From Alphaproteobacteria bacterium (lineage in GTDB: Bacteria; Pseudomonadota; Alphaproteobacteria; SMXQ01): 64,000 nucleotides of DNA. The notes under the pieces were generated by a model. That model had not been told where the DNA came from and searched no databases. It worked only from the letters and a program-made list of their open reading frames with translations. The DNA is taken from assembly GCA_030831315.1 (NCBI GenBank), contig JAURLI010000015.1, positions 1-64,000 on the forward strand, written 5' to 3'. A program made the position numbers and the translations under genes. Below are positions 19,551-28,556 of the stretch, one piece after another; within the stretch, counting starts at the first letter, position 1; every line of letters starts with the position of its first letter.

Positions 19551-20579
19551 TCAGCCCTTGCGTGGCTTCATCGCATCGGATGCAGCCTTGATGATGTCCT
19601 TGGGCTTGGCATAGCTGCGCGCCACGATTTTCGCCACCGATTCGCCCGACTGCGGATCGACGGTCAGCTTCTGCTTGGTCGCTTCGGCAAGGAATTCCTT
19701 GTCCTTCATGGTTTCGTTGAAGGCCTTGCGCAGGAGCGCGATGCGCGCGTCGGGTACGCCCGGCGGCGCGATCACCGGACGGTCCATGCCCTGATAGGCA
19801 AGGGCGAATTCGAGGATGTCGCGGGTACGCTGATCCTTCACGAATTCGATGACCGCGGGAACGTTGGGGAAATCCTTCGAGCGTTCCAGGGCGATCTGGA
19901 CGGGCACCACGACCTTCTTCTGAGGGAACCAGTCGGGCCGGGTCGCACGGATCGAGGTGGTGATGCCGCCGCAACGGCCATGCACTTCGCCGCGTTCCAT
20001 CGCGAGGTAAACGTCGTTGCCGCCCTTGTAGCCCGACACGATCTTGATCTTGGTGCCGAACAGGGAATTGAGCAGGCGCGGCATGGTCTCCATCTGAGAA
20101 CCGGCGCCGGTGCCACCCACGGTGTAGTCGCCCTTGAAAAGGTCCTGCCATTTCGAGACGCCGGATGCCGTCCAAGCGACGCACAGACCATCGGCCGAAT
20201 CCATCGCGCCGATGTAATTGAATTTGGTGCCGTCAAACTTGGCACCCTTGAGGCCGTAAAGCGGCGCGAACACCACCGCCGTATGCACGACGCCGATAAC
20301 CGAACCGTCCTTCGGCGCGGTCGCATAAAGGAAGTTCGACGCCTTGATGCCGCCGGCACCTGGCATGTTCTGCACGATCATGTTCGGTTTGCCGGGAATG
20401 TGGCGATTGACGTGGCGGGCGAAGGAGCGCGCGTAAACCGAATAGCCGCCGCCCGCACCGGCCGAAACGATCAGGGTGACGTTCTTGTCCTTGTAGAAAT
20501 CATCGGCGGATGCCGGCGCCGCGACGATCGCGGCGGCAAGCGCAATGGCGCCTGCAGAGATAACGGAAAATCTGGTCAT
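19551..20579 (-). CDS. Bug/TctC-family substrate-binding protein (paralog 4)
   Basis: Signal peptide; FYKDKNVTLIVSAGAGGGYSVYARSFARHVNRHIPGKPNMIVQNMPGAGGIKASNFLY. Confidence 0.85.
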   Translation of the reverse strand: MTRFSVISAGAIALAAAIVAAPASADDFYKDKNVTLIVSAGAGGGYSVYARSFARHVNRHIPGKPNMIVQNMPGAGGIKASNFLYATAPKDGSVIGVVHTAVVFAPLYGLKGAKFDGTKFNYIGAMDSADGLCVAWTASGVSKWQDLFKGDYTVGGTGAGSQMETMPRLLNSLFGTKIKIVSGYKGGNDVYLAMERGEVHGRCGGITTSIRATRPDWFPQKKVVVPVQIALERSKDFPNVPAVIEFVKDQRTRDILEFALAYQGMDRPVIAPPGVPDARIALLRKAFNETMKDKEFLAEATKQKLTVDPQSGESVAKIVARSYAKPKDIIKAASDAMKPRKG

Positions 20580-20739
20580 GACGTGGCCTCCCGTGAAATT
20601 GTTGGCCCGCGGGGGTGTCCCGGGGGCTGGCGCAACGGCCGCCCTTGCGGGCGAGGGGTCTGATGCCCAACGATTACCCGTGCCTTGGACGGATTATCCC
20701 CCCGCCTCTCCCGGCGTGGCAAGGGGCGAGCGAAAGGCT

Positions 20740-21153
20740 ATGATGGCCGGCATGGACGCAAGCCGATCTTCCCGCGCTACCCTTGTCGCCTTCGCCTTTT
20801 GCGGCGTTACTGGTGCCGCTTCGGTCATCCTCGGAGCGCTGGCGGCCCACGCCCTTTCGGGACCCTCGGCGCAGAACGCGGCAACGGCATCCCAGTACGC
20901 GCTGTTTCATGCGGTGGCGCTGATGGTGACGGCACTTGCCGCCGATCGTGTCACCGGCATCGCCCGCAAGCTGATGATGACAGCCGAAATCTTTTTTGCT
21001 GCCGGAATCATCCTGTTCTCGGGCGGGCTCTCCGCGTCGGCCTGGGGCATGCCCACAGGAACCGCGCCGTGGGGCGGCATGGCGCTGATCGCCGCATGGC
21101 TCGCCGTCGCGGGCGGCGGCGCAGTGGCGTTGGTATCTGCGAAAAAAATCTAG
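20740..21153 (+). CDS. DUF423 family membrane protein
   Basis: GVTGAASVILGALAAHAL, ASQYALFHAVALMV; several TM helices. Confidence 0.8.
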   Translation: MMAGMDASRSSRATLVAFAFCGVTGAASVILGALAAHALSGPSAQNAATASQYALFHAVALMVTALAADRVTGIARKLMMTAEIFFAAGIILFSGGLSASAWGMPTGTAPWGGMALIAAWLAVAGGGAVALVSAKKI

Positions 21154-21329
21154 TTCCGGCCGAACAGGCGCGCGAGCCAGCCCTTGCGCGGCGGTGCGCT
21201 GTTCGTCTCGGGCGCAGGCTTCGAATCGCGCATGTCGGTGGCTTGCGCCTCGGGATTGTCGCGGCCGTCGTGGGAACCGTCACACCACGGCATCATCTGC
21301 GAACGGCCGCAATAGCAATGGTTGGGCAT
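21150..21329 (-). CDS. CDGSH iron-sulfur domain protein (59 aa)
   Basis: Own translation MPNHCYCGRSQMMPWCDGSHDGRDNPEAQATDMRDSKPAPETNSAPPRKGWLARLFGRN; full C-x-C-x2-S-x3-P-x-C-D-G-S-H motif; missing from the ORF track. Confidence 0.85.
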   Translation of the reverse strand: MPNHCYCGRSQMMPWCDGSHDGRDNPEAQATDMRDSKPAPETNSAPPRKGWLARLFGRN

Positions 21330-21385
21330 GATGCCTCGTGCTGCGGATGACGGCTGCTACGCGACTGAACAAGACAAGAAGGGAA

Positions 21386-21472
21386 TGGTGCCCCTGGCCG
21401 GACTCGAACCAGCACGTTGTTGCCAACAACAGATTTTGAGTCTGCCGCGTCTACCAATTCCGCCACAGGGGC
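21386..21472 (-). tRNA. tRNA-Leu (anticodon CAA)
   Basis: Reverse strand GCCCCTGTGGCGGAATTGGTAGACGC..CAGACTCAAAATCTG..GGTTCGAGTCCGGCCAGGGGCACCA; paired acceptor stem, T-loop, encoded CCA. Confidence 0.95.
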
Positions 21473-21547
21473 ACGGCCCGCGCCGGGGCGCGGGACAGGG
21501 CGCAAGATAGGGGCTTGGCCGGAAAACGGCAACACCCCGCGGGCGGC

Positions 21548-22192
21548 CTAGCTCGCCTTGGCGAAATCGGCCAGAACGGAGGCCTCGAAGGCCTCGACCT
21601 TCTTGACGCTCGGGCGCGCGCGCATGCGCTCGAAATGGGCGCGCACGTTGGCGAACTGCGAGGTGTCCACCCCCAGCTCGCCGGCGCGGCGCACGCACCA
21701 GAAGAAGTGGGCATCGGGCGTCGTGAAATGATCGAAGAAGAACTCGCGGCCCTTCAGCATGTCATCGGCAACGGCAAAATTTTCGTGCAGCACGGCGGTC
21801 GCTTCCTTGACGACGCTCTCTTCGGAACCGGGCGTCGTGCAGACCTTGGCCGGGTTGTTGACCCGCGCCAGGAACGGGTGAATGCCGCCCGAGCACCAGC
21901 TGTGGATCGAAAGCGCCTTCAATTCCTCCCACGGGTCGGAAGGCAGCAGGTTGGCCTTGGGGAAGGTACGCGCGACCCAGGGATGAATGGCGACGTTTTC
22001 GCTGAGCGCCCGCCCATCGACGATCAGCGCCGGCACCTTGTGCTTGGGATTGATCTTCAGGTATTCGGGCGAGAACTGCTGCTTCTTGCGCAGGTTCACC
22101 GTCTGCACTGTGAAATCGGCGCCCGCCTCGGTCAGCGTGACGTAAGGGGCAAGCGCGCAGGTATGCGGCGCGTAATAAAGGACGATGTTCAT
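21548..22192 (-). CDS. Glutathione S-transferase family protein
   Basis: MNIVLYYAPHTCALAPYVTLTEAGADF; INPKHKVPALIVDGRALSENVAI. Confidence 0.85.
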   Translation of the reverse strand: MNIVLYYAPHTCALAPYVTLTEAGADFTVQTVNLRKKQQFSPEYLKINPKHKVPALIVDGRALSENVAIHPWVARTFPKANLLPSDPWEELKALSIHSWCSGGIHPFLARVNNPAKVCTTPGSEESVVKEATAVLHENFAVADDMLKGREFFFDHFTTPDAHFFWCVRRAGELGVDTSQFANVRAHFERMRARPSVKKVEAFEASVLADFAKAS

Positions 22193-22360
22193 GGCGGTCT
22201 CCCTGTGTCGGCGCCCCGGGGCGCCCCATTATAGCTGCCGCAAGACTAGGGCCTGGGGCGGCGCCGGGCAACTGCCGCCCCCGGGGCATATGGCGAAACC
22301 CGGCGCTGCCCCTTATAAAAGGGTCCGCCAGACCGCCCGCTTCAAAAAAGGAACCCCGCC

Positions 22361-23536
22361 ATGCGGCACAGCGCCGAACGCATTCTCACCACCCACACCG
22401 GCAGCCTGATCCGCCCCGAACGCCTGCTCGACTTCATCGGGCCCATGCAGCGGGGCGGGGCCTTTGACCAAGAGGCCCATGCCCGCTGCCTCGCCGAATG
22501 CGTGGCCGAAGTCGTGCGCGAACAGGTAGACGCCGGCATCGATGTCCCCAGCGACGGCGAGTTCGGCAAGTCCATCAGCTGGTCGCAATATGCGCTCGAA
22601 CGGCTCGGCGGCTTCGAGCGGCGCCCGGCGAAACCCGGCGCCAATCCGTTTGCGCGCGGCGCCGACCGCGAACGCTTCAAGGATTTCTATGCCGAACTCG
22701 ACTCCAAGGAAGGCTACGCGACGGTGTCCGAGGCCGTCTGCGTCGCCCCCATCACCTACCAGGACATGAGCGAGGTTGATCGCGACATCGCCAATTTCAA
22801 GGCAGCCCTGAAGGCCGCCGGCGCTGCCGAGGGTTTCCTGCCGGTCGCGGCACCCGCCAGCGTCGTGCCCGACCGCCGCAACGAATATTACAAGGATGAC
22901 GACACCTGCCTCGAGGCGATCGCCGAGGCGATGCGCACCGAATACAAGGCGATCACCGATGCCGGCCTGATCGTCCAGCTCGACGATGCGCGCACCGCCG
23001 TCACCTACGACCGCATGGTGCCGCCTGCGACGCTTGCGGATTACCGCAACTGGGTCGCGCGCCATGTCGAACTGCTCAACCACGCGCTGCGCGGTATCCC
23101 GCGCGAACAGGTCCGCTATCACGTGTGCTGGGGCAGCTGGCCCGGACCACACACCACCGATGTCCCGCTCGACGACATCATCGACCTGGTGATGAAGCTC
23201 AACGTCGGTGCGCTGGTGATCGAGGGCGCCAATCCCCGCCACGAACACGAATGGCAGGTCTGGGGAAAGGTGAAGTTTCCCGATGACCGCGTTCTGGTCC
23301 ACGGCGTCGTCAGCCACGCCACCAATGTCGTCGAACATCCCGAACTGGTGGCCGAACGGCTTGTCCGCCTCGCCCGGCTGGTCGGCCGCGAGAGGGTGCT
23401 GGCCGGAACCGACTGCGGCTTCGCCCAGGGCCCCTTCTATCGCCGCGTGCACCCCAGCATCATGTGGGCCAAGCTCGGCGCCCTTGTCGAAGGGGCGCGG
23501 ATAGCAAGCCGCGCGCTCTGGGGCAAGGCCGCCTAG
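22361..23536 (+). CDS. Cobalamin-independent methionine synthase II (MetE C-terminal)-like methyltransferase
   Basis: LTTHTGSLIRP, GIDVPSDGEFGK, YHVCWGSWPGPH, VIEGANPRHEHEW, LAGTDCGFAQG. Confidence 0.75.
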   Translation: MRHSAERILTTHTGSLIRPERLLDFIGPMQRGGAFDQEAHARCLAECVAEVVREQVDAGIDVPSDGEFGKSISWSQYALERLGGFERRPAKPGANPFARGADRERFKDFYAELDSKEGYATVSEAVCVAPITYQDMSEVDRDIANFKAALKAAGAAEGFLPVAAPASVVPDRRNEYYKDDDTCLEAIAEAMRTEYKAITDAGLIVQLDDARTAVTYDRMVPPATLADYRNWVARHVELLNHALRGIPREQVRYHVCWGSWPGPHTTDVPLDDIIDLVMKLNVGALVIEGANPRHEHEWQVWGKVKFPDDRVLVHGVVSHATNVVEHPELVAERLVRLARLVGRERVLAGTDCGFAQGPFYRRVHPSIMWAKLGALVEGARIASRALWGKAA

Positions 23537-23709
23537 GGTTGCAGGCGCCCGCCGGGGGATTGCCCGCGGCGGGGCCAGCGGGCTAGTCTCGGGGTCTCGT
23601 GGCCGAACCCGTCGCCGCCGCGAACCAGAACACCGGAACGACAGGATAAGACGGGCGAAATACAGGACGAACAGCGGCCCGCGGGCCGCGGGCTTCGAAA
23701 GGGGATAAA

Positions 23710-24651
23710 ATGATACGCAAAATGACGGGCATGCTCGCCGCTGCCCTGCTCACCTTCGGCGCCGCCGGCGCTTCCGCCCAGACTGTCGGCATTGCGACAA
23801 CGGCGGGCGGTCTCAATGCCGCGCTTGGCGCCTCGATCGCAGGGGTCGTTTCCTCCAAGTCCGGGCTGCAGATGCGCCCGCAGAAGATGGGCGGCACCCA
23901 GCAGTACATTCCGCTGATCGACGCGGGCAAGGCGGAGTTCGCCCTTGCCAACGTCATGCAGTACTACATGGCGGTATCGGGCACCGGCCTGTCGGAGGGC
24001 AAGAGCTACAAGAACCTGCGTCTCGCCGCGACGCTGATGCCGTTTTACAACGGCATGTTCGTGCGCGTGGGCGGTGGCATCGATAAGCCCGCAGATCTCA
24101 AAGGCAAGCGCGTGCCGTCCGGCTACAAGAGCGCACCGCTGTTCGAAAGCTTCATGACCGAGTTCCTGCGCAACGGCGGCCTGACCTGGAACGACGTCGT
24201 CAAGGTGCCGGTCGTGTCGCTGCCCCAGAGCTGGAACCTGTTCAAGGCCGGCAAGATCGACGTCGCCATCGCCGCCGCCGGCGCAGGCGCGCTCAAGGAC
24301 ATCAAGGCCAGCGCGGGCGACATCAAGTTCGTGCCGCTGAACGACACCAAGGAAATCGTCTCCAACCTGCCGCGCACGCGCATGGAAGTGGTGAAGCCGA
24401 ACGCAAAGTCGGTGGCCCTGAAAGAGCCGACGATGATGAACGTGTACGACTACGTTCTGTTCGTGTCGGCCAAGGCCAGCGACGACGTCGTTTACAAGAT
24501 CGTCAAGTCGCTGCACGAAAACGCAGGCGACCTGCGCAAGAGCAGCGCGGCCTGGAACGACTGGGATCCGGCGACCATCGGCCGCGACCAGAAGCTCGAC
24601 TATCACCCGGGTGCGCTTCGCTACTTCCGCGAAAAAGGCCTGGTAAAGTAA
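23710..24651 (+). CDS. TAXI family TRAP transporter solute-binding protein
   Basis: Signal peptide; VGIATTAGGLNAALGASIAGVVSSKSGLQMRPQKMGGTQQYIPLIDAGKAEFALANV. Confidence 0.8.
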   Translation: MIRKMTGMLAAALLTFGAAGASAQTVGIATTAGGLNAALGASIAGVVSSKSGLQMRPQKMGGTQQYIPLIDAGKAEFALANVMQYYMAVSGTGLSEGKSYKNLRLAATLMPFYNGMFVRVGGGIDKPADLKGKRVPSGYKSAPLFESFMTEFLRNGGLTWNDVVKVPVVSLPQSWNLFKAGKIDVAIAAAGAGALKDIKASAGDIKFVPLNDTKEIVSNLPRTRMEVVKPNAKSVALKEPTMMNVYDYVLFVSAKASDDVVYKIVKSLHENAGDLRKSSAAWNDWDPATIGRDQKLDYHPGALRYFREKGLVK

Positions 24652-24703
24652 AGCAAGACGGGACGGGCGCCGGCCTCGCGCCGGCGCCCGCCTCCTCCGC
24701 ATC

Positions 24704-26584
24704 GTGACCACCCCCGAAGAAAATCCCCGGCGCGAACGCGCTGCAGCCCTGCTGGCGATCGCGCTCTGCCTCATCGCCATCGGCATGTCGGCCGAACTGC
24801 CGATCTGGCTGGGCATCGCCATTTATACCGAACAGGCGCTTGCGCTCATCCTCGGCTGCGCGCTCGGCATCCTCTACGTCGGCCTTGGGCGCGGTCCCGT
24901 GGGACCGATCCTTGCCGCGGTTTCCGTGACCGCGTCGGCCGTCCTTGCGTGGCGCTATCCGGAACTGGCATCGGATTTCTATGGCCTGCGTTTCGAGGCG
25001 ATGGCCTTCGGCCTCGTGCTGCTGCCGCTTTTGATCGAAGGCGTGCGGCGGCGCACCGGCTTTGGCCTCGTCGCCGTGACGCTGGTGTTCATCGTCTATG
25101 CGCTGATTGCCGACCTCGTGCCCGGAACCCTGCGCGGACGCGCGATGGATTTCGTCGGCCTGTTTTCCTTCCTCACCGTGGACAACATGGCGCTCTTCGG
25201 CCTGCCGCTGAACATCTCGGCGCTGGTTGTCGTCGCCTTCGTCCTGTTCGGCCAGTTGCTGCTGCGCGCGGGCGGCTCCGACTGGTTCACCGACCTCGCA
25301 ACCAGCATGATGGGGCGCTCGCGCGGCGGCTCGGCCAAGATCGCCGTAATGGCATCGGCGCTGTTCGGCTCCATTTCTGGCAGCGCCGTGTCCAACGTCG
25401 CTTCTACCGGGGTCATCACCATCCCGCTGATGAAGAAGTCCGGCTTCGATGCGCGCTCGGCGGGCGCCTTCGAGGCCGTCGCCTCGACCGGCGGCCAGCT
25501 CATGCCGCCGATCATGGGCGCCGCTGCCTTCCTGATGGCGGAGCTTCTCAACACCTCTTATGGCGAGATCATTCTGGCGGCCCTGATACCAGCCTTTCTG
25601 TTCTATGTCGCGGTGCTGATCCAGGCGGATTTCGAATCGGCGAAGCGCGGCATCGCGCCGGTGCCGCGTGATCAGATCAAGCCGATCGGCCAGGTCCTGC
25701 GCCAGGGCTGGCATTTCATCCTGCCCTTCGCGGTCCTGATCGTCGCACTGTTCGAATTCAACCTGTCGGCGTCGGAAGCGGCACTTCTTGCCGTTATCGT
25801 GCTGTTCGTGCTCGGCCGGTTTTTCGACTACGAAGGGCGGCGCCTCAAGCTCCGCGACCTCGTCCCGGCGCTGGCGGAAACCGGCAAGACCTCGGTCGAG
25901 ATCGTGCTGGTCGGCGCGGTGGCGGGCCTGATCATCGGCATTCTCGAAAACACCGGCCTGTCCTTCGGCCTGACCTTCCTGCTGGTCAAGATCGGAGCCG
26001 GAAGCCTCGCGCCGTTGCTCGTCCTGACCGCGATCATCTGCATCATCCTCGGCATGGGTATGCCGACCACGGGCATCTACCTGCTGGTCGCGGTGCTGGC
26101 AGTGCCGCCGCTCGTCGAGCTCGGCGTCGAACCCATCGCCGCGCACATGTTCGTGCTCTACTTCGGATTGATGTCGATGATTTCGCCGCCCGTCGCCATC
26201 GCCGCCTTCACCGCCGCCGCGATTTCCGGGGCGCGGCCAATGGACACGGCGATGACATCGATGCGGCTCGGCTGGGCCGCCTTCATCGTGCCCTTCCTGT
26301 TCATCAAGTCACCCGCACTTCTGATGCAGGGCGACTGGATTCACATCCTGCTCGACACCACGACGGCGGTCGCCGGCATCTGGCTGGTGAGCGCGGCGCT
26401 GATGGGATGGCTGCGGAAACCGCTCGGCCCCGTCGCCCGCCTCGTCGCCATCACGGCCGGCGCGGCGCTGCTGATACCGCCCGGCGGCGAAGGCCTGTGG
26501 ATCGCGGTCAATGGCGCCGGATTCGCGGCCGGAGCGGCGCTCGTCATCATCGAATTCCGCAAGGCACGCAACGCCGCCTCGTAA
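24704..26584 (+). CDS. TRAP transporter fused permease subunit (4TM/12TM)
   Basis: GTG start; GSISGSAVSNVASTGVITIPLMKKSGF, ASTGGQLMPPIMGAAAFLMAE; multiple TM. Confidence 0.88.
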   Translation: MTTPEENPRRERAAALLAIALCLIAIGMSAELPIWLGIAIYTEQALALILGCALGILYVGLGRGPVGPILAAVSVTASAVLAWRYPELASDFYGLRFEAMAFGLVLLPLLIEGVRRRTGFGLVAVTLVFIVYALIADLVPGTLRGRAMDFVGLFSFLTVDNMALFGLPLNISALVVVAFVLFGQLLLRAGGSDWFTDLATSMMGRSRGGSAKIAVMASALFGSISGSAVSNVASTGVITIPLMKKSGFDARSAGAFEAVASTGGQLMPPIMGAAAFLMAELLNTSYGEIILAALIPAFLFYVAVLIQADFESAKRGIAPVPRDQIKPIGQVLRQGWHFILPFAVLIVALFEFNLSASEAALLAVIVLFVLGRFFDYEGRRLKLRDLVPALAETGKTSVEIVLVGAVAGLIIGILENTGLSFGLTFLLVKIGAGSLAPLLVLTAIICIILGMGMPTTGIYLLVAVLAVPPLVELGVEPIAAHMFVLYFGLMSMISPPVAIAAFTAAAISGARPMDTAMTSMRLGWAAFIVPFLFIKSPALLMQGDWIHILLDTTTAVAGIWLVSAALMGWLRKPLGPVARLVAITAGAALLIPPGGEGLWIAVNGAGFAAGAALVIIEFRKARNAAS

Positions 26585-26612
26585 GCGAAAAGCGGCGTGC
26601 TATGCTTCGCCC

Positions 26613-26960
26613 ATGAGCACCACCCACGACATTCTCGCCTGGCACGCGCACATCTACTATGACCCGGCGACGACGCGCGGGCGCGCCGAAGTCTTGCGCG
26701 CGAAGATCGCGGACGCCTTCCCGGCGGCGCTGATCGGCAGCTGGCACGACCGCAACGTCGGGCCGCACACGCGGGCAATGTTCCAGATTGCCTTCTCTCA
26801 CGACATGTTCGCCGAAATCGTTCCGTTCCTTGCATTGCATCGCGACAGACTTGCGATACTGGTGCATGCGGATTCGACCGGCGATCACAAGGCCGATCAT
26901 ACGGATCATGCAATCTGGATGGGCGAAGTGCTTCCCGTCAAAACCGCGCAATGGGAATGA
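26613..26960 (+). CDS. DOPA 4,5-dioxygenase family protein
   Basis: WHAHIYYDP, IGSWHDRNVGPHTRAMFQIAF, LVHADSTGDHKADHTDHAIWMGE. Confidence 0.8.
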   Translation: MSTTHDILAWHAHIYYDPATTRGRAEVLRAKIADAFPAALIGSWHDRNVGPHTRAMFQIAFSHDMFAEIVPFLALHRDRLAILVHADSTGDHKADHTDHAIWMGEVLPVKTAQWE

Positions 26961-27007
26961 AAACCGCGCGCCTTGCTACAAAGTCGTAGTTTTTGTAAAA
27001 TAAGAAA

Positions 27008-27062
27008 AATTCCAAAGCGGCCGCTCGCCGCAAAGAACAGCAAATAAAGCGAATTTGGAATT
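27008..27062. repeat. 9-bp perfect inverted repeat AATTCCAAA..TTTGGAATT upstream of the Anbu operon
   Basis: 27008-27016 and 27054-27062. Confidence 0.6.
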
Positions 27063-27113
27063 ACCCGCGAGGAAACGGGGGCCACCGTAACCAGACGAGA
27101 GGCACCTCGAGCA

Positions 27114-28556
27114 ATGGCGTCAGGCAAGTTTTTCGATGAAATGCGCGGCACCGGCGACACGGTGCGCGAGGCCTATGAAACCGTCGAACGCTGGATCAAG
27201 GCGACGCCGCGCCGCCAGCTTATGGCCAAGCGCAAGGAAGCGGAAATCCTGTTCCGCCGCATGGGCATTACCTTCCTTGTCTACGGCACGAGCGAATCGA
27301 CGGAACGGCTGATCCCCTTCGACATCATCCCGCGCGTTCTCACGAGCGACGAATGGTCGATCATAGAAAGCGGTTCACTGCAGCGCGTGCGCGCCATCAA
27401 TGCCTTCCTCAAGGACATCTACCACGGCCAGGAGATCATCCGGGCGGGGCGCATCCCCGAGGAAGCGGTGTTCACCAATCCGAAATACCGGCCGGAGATG
27501 CAGGGCCTCGACGTGCCCGGGGATACCTATATCCACATTACCGGCATCGACCTCGTGCGCGTCGGCGAACGCGATTTCTACGTGCTGGAAGACAACCTGC
27601 GCAATCCGTCAGGCGTCAGCTACATGCTGGAAAACCGCGAAGTGATGATGCGCCTGTTCCCGTCCCTGTTCACGGGCAACCGGATCGCCCCAGTGAACAA
27701 CTACCCGGCATTACTGTTGCAGAACCTTCGCGCGGTCGCGCCAAAGGGCGTGACCCGGCCGACCGTCGCCGTGCTGACGCCAGGCATCTACAATTCCGCC
27801 TACTTCGAACACGTATTCCTCGCCGACGAAATGGGCGTCGAACTGGTCGAGGGCCAGGACCTGTTCGTCAAAGACGATCACGTGTTCATGCGCACGACCC
27901 ACGGCCCTGTTCAGGTCGATGTCATCTACCGGCGTGTCGATGACGATTACCTGGATCCTCTCGCCTTCAACGCCGATTCGATGCTGGGCGTGCCCGGCCT
28001 GCTTGCTGCCTATCGCGCGGGCGGGGTCACGCTGGCGAACGCCATCGGCACCGGCGTCGCCGACGACAAGGCGATGTACACCTACGTGCCGGACATGATC
28101 GATTTCTATCTCGGCGAAAAACCGATTCTCTCCAACGTGCCGACCTGGCAATGCCGCAAGCAGGACGATCTTGCCTATGTGCTCGATCACCTGCATGAAC
28201 TGGTGGTCAAGGAAGTGGGCGGCGCCGGCGGCTACGGGATGCTGGTGGGTCCCGCCGCCAGCAAGGCGGAGATCGCGCACTACCGCGAGCGCGTGATCGA
28301 TGACCCCGCCAACTTCATTGCCCAGCCGACGCTGGCGCTTTCCACCTGCCCGACCTTCACCGAAAGGGGCGTGGCGCCACGCCATGTCGATCTCAGGCCC
28401 TATGTCCTGACCGGCACCAATTCGACCGTGGTGCCGGGTGGACTGACCCGTGTGGCGCTCCGCGAAGGATCGCTCGTCGTCAATTCGTCCCAGGGCGGCG
28501 GCACCAAGGATACCTGGATCCTGCGGCCCGGACGCAGCGCGGGAGGCCGGTCATGA
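27114..28556 (+). CDS. Circularly permuted type 2 ATP-grasp protein
   Basis: IERIIPFDIIPR-like core, FYVLEDNLRNPSGVSYMLENREVMMRLFPSLF; LVVKEVGGAGGYGMLVGP; STCPTFTERGVAPRHVDLRPYVL. Confidence 0.88.
   Translation: MASGKFFDEMRGTGDTVREAYETVERWIKATPRRQLMAKRKEAEILFRRMGITFLVYGTSESTERLIPFDIIPRVLTSDEWSIIESGSLQRVRAINAFLKDIYHGQEIIRAGRIPEEAVFTNPKYRPEMQGLDVPGDTYIHITGIDLVRVGERDFYVLEDNLRNPSGVSYMLENREVMMRLFPSLFTGNRIAPVNNYPALLLQNLRAVAPKGVTRPTVAVLTPGIYNSAYFEHVFLADEMGVELVEGQDLFVKDDHVFMRTTHGPVQVDVIYRRVDDDYLDPLAFNADSMLGVPGLLAAYRAGGVTLANAIGTGVADDKAMYTYVPDMIDFYLGEKPILSNVPTWQCRKQDDLAYVLDHLHELVVKEVGGAGGYGMLVGPAASKAEIAHYRERVIDDPANFIAQPTLALSTCPTFTERGVAPRHVDLRPYVLTGTNSTVVPGGLTRVALREGSLVVNSSQGGGTKDTWILRPGRSAGGRS

Noticed and set aside
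21293-21714. Overlapping short ORFs over the tRNA-Leu gene
   Set aside because: They translate through a clear tRNA and its flanks.
22200-22290. GC-rich palindromic stretch cggcgccccggggcgcccc as a mobile-element end
   Set aside because: No transposase, no paired inverted repeat and no target-site duplication nearby.
24503-26146. 547-aa minus-strand ORF opposite TRAP permease
   Set aside because: Highly charged shadow ORF generated by codon-position GC bias.
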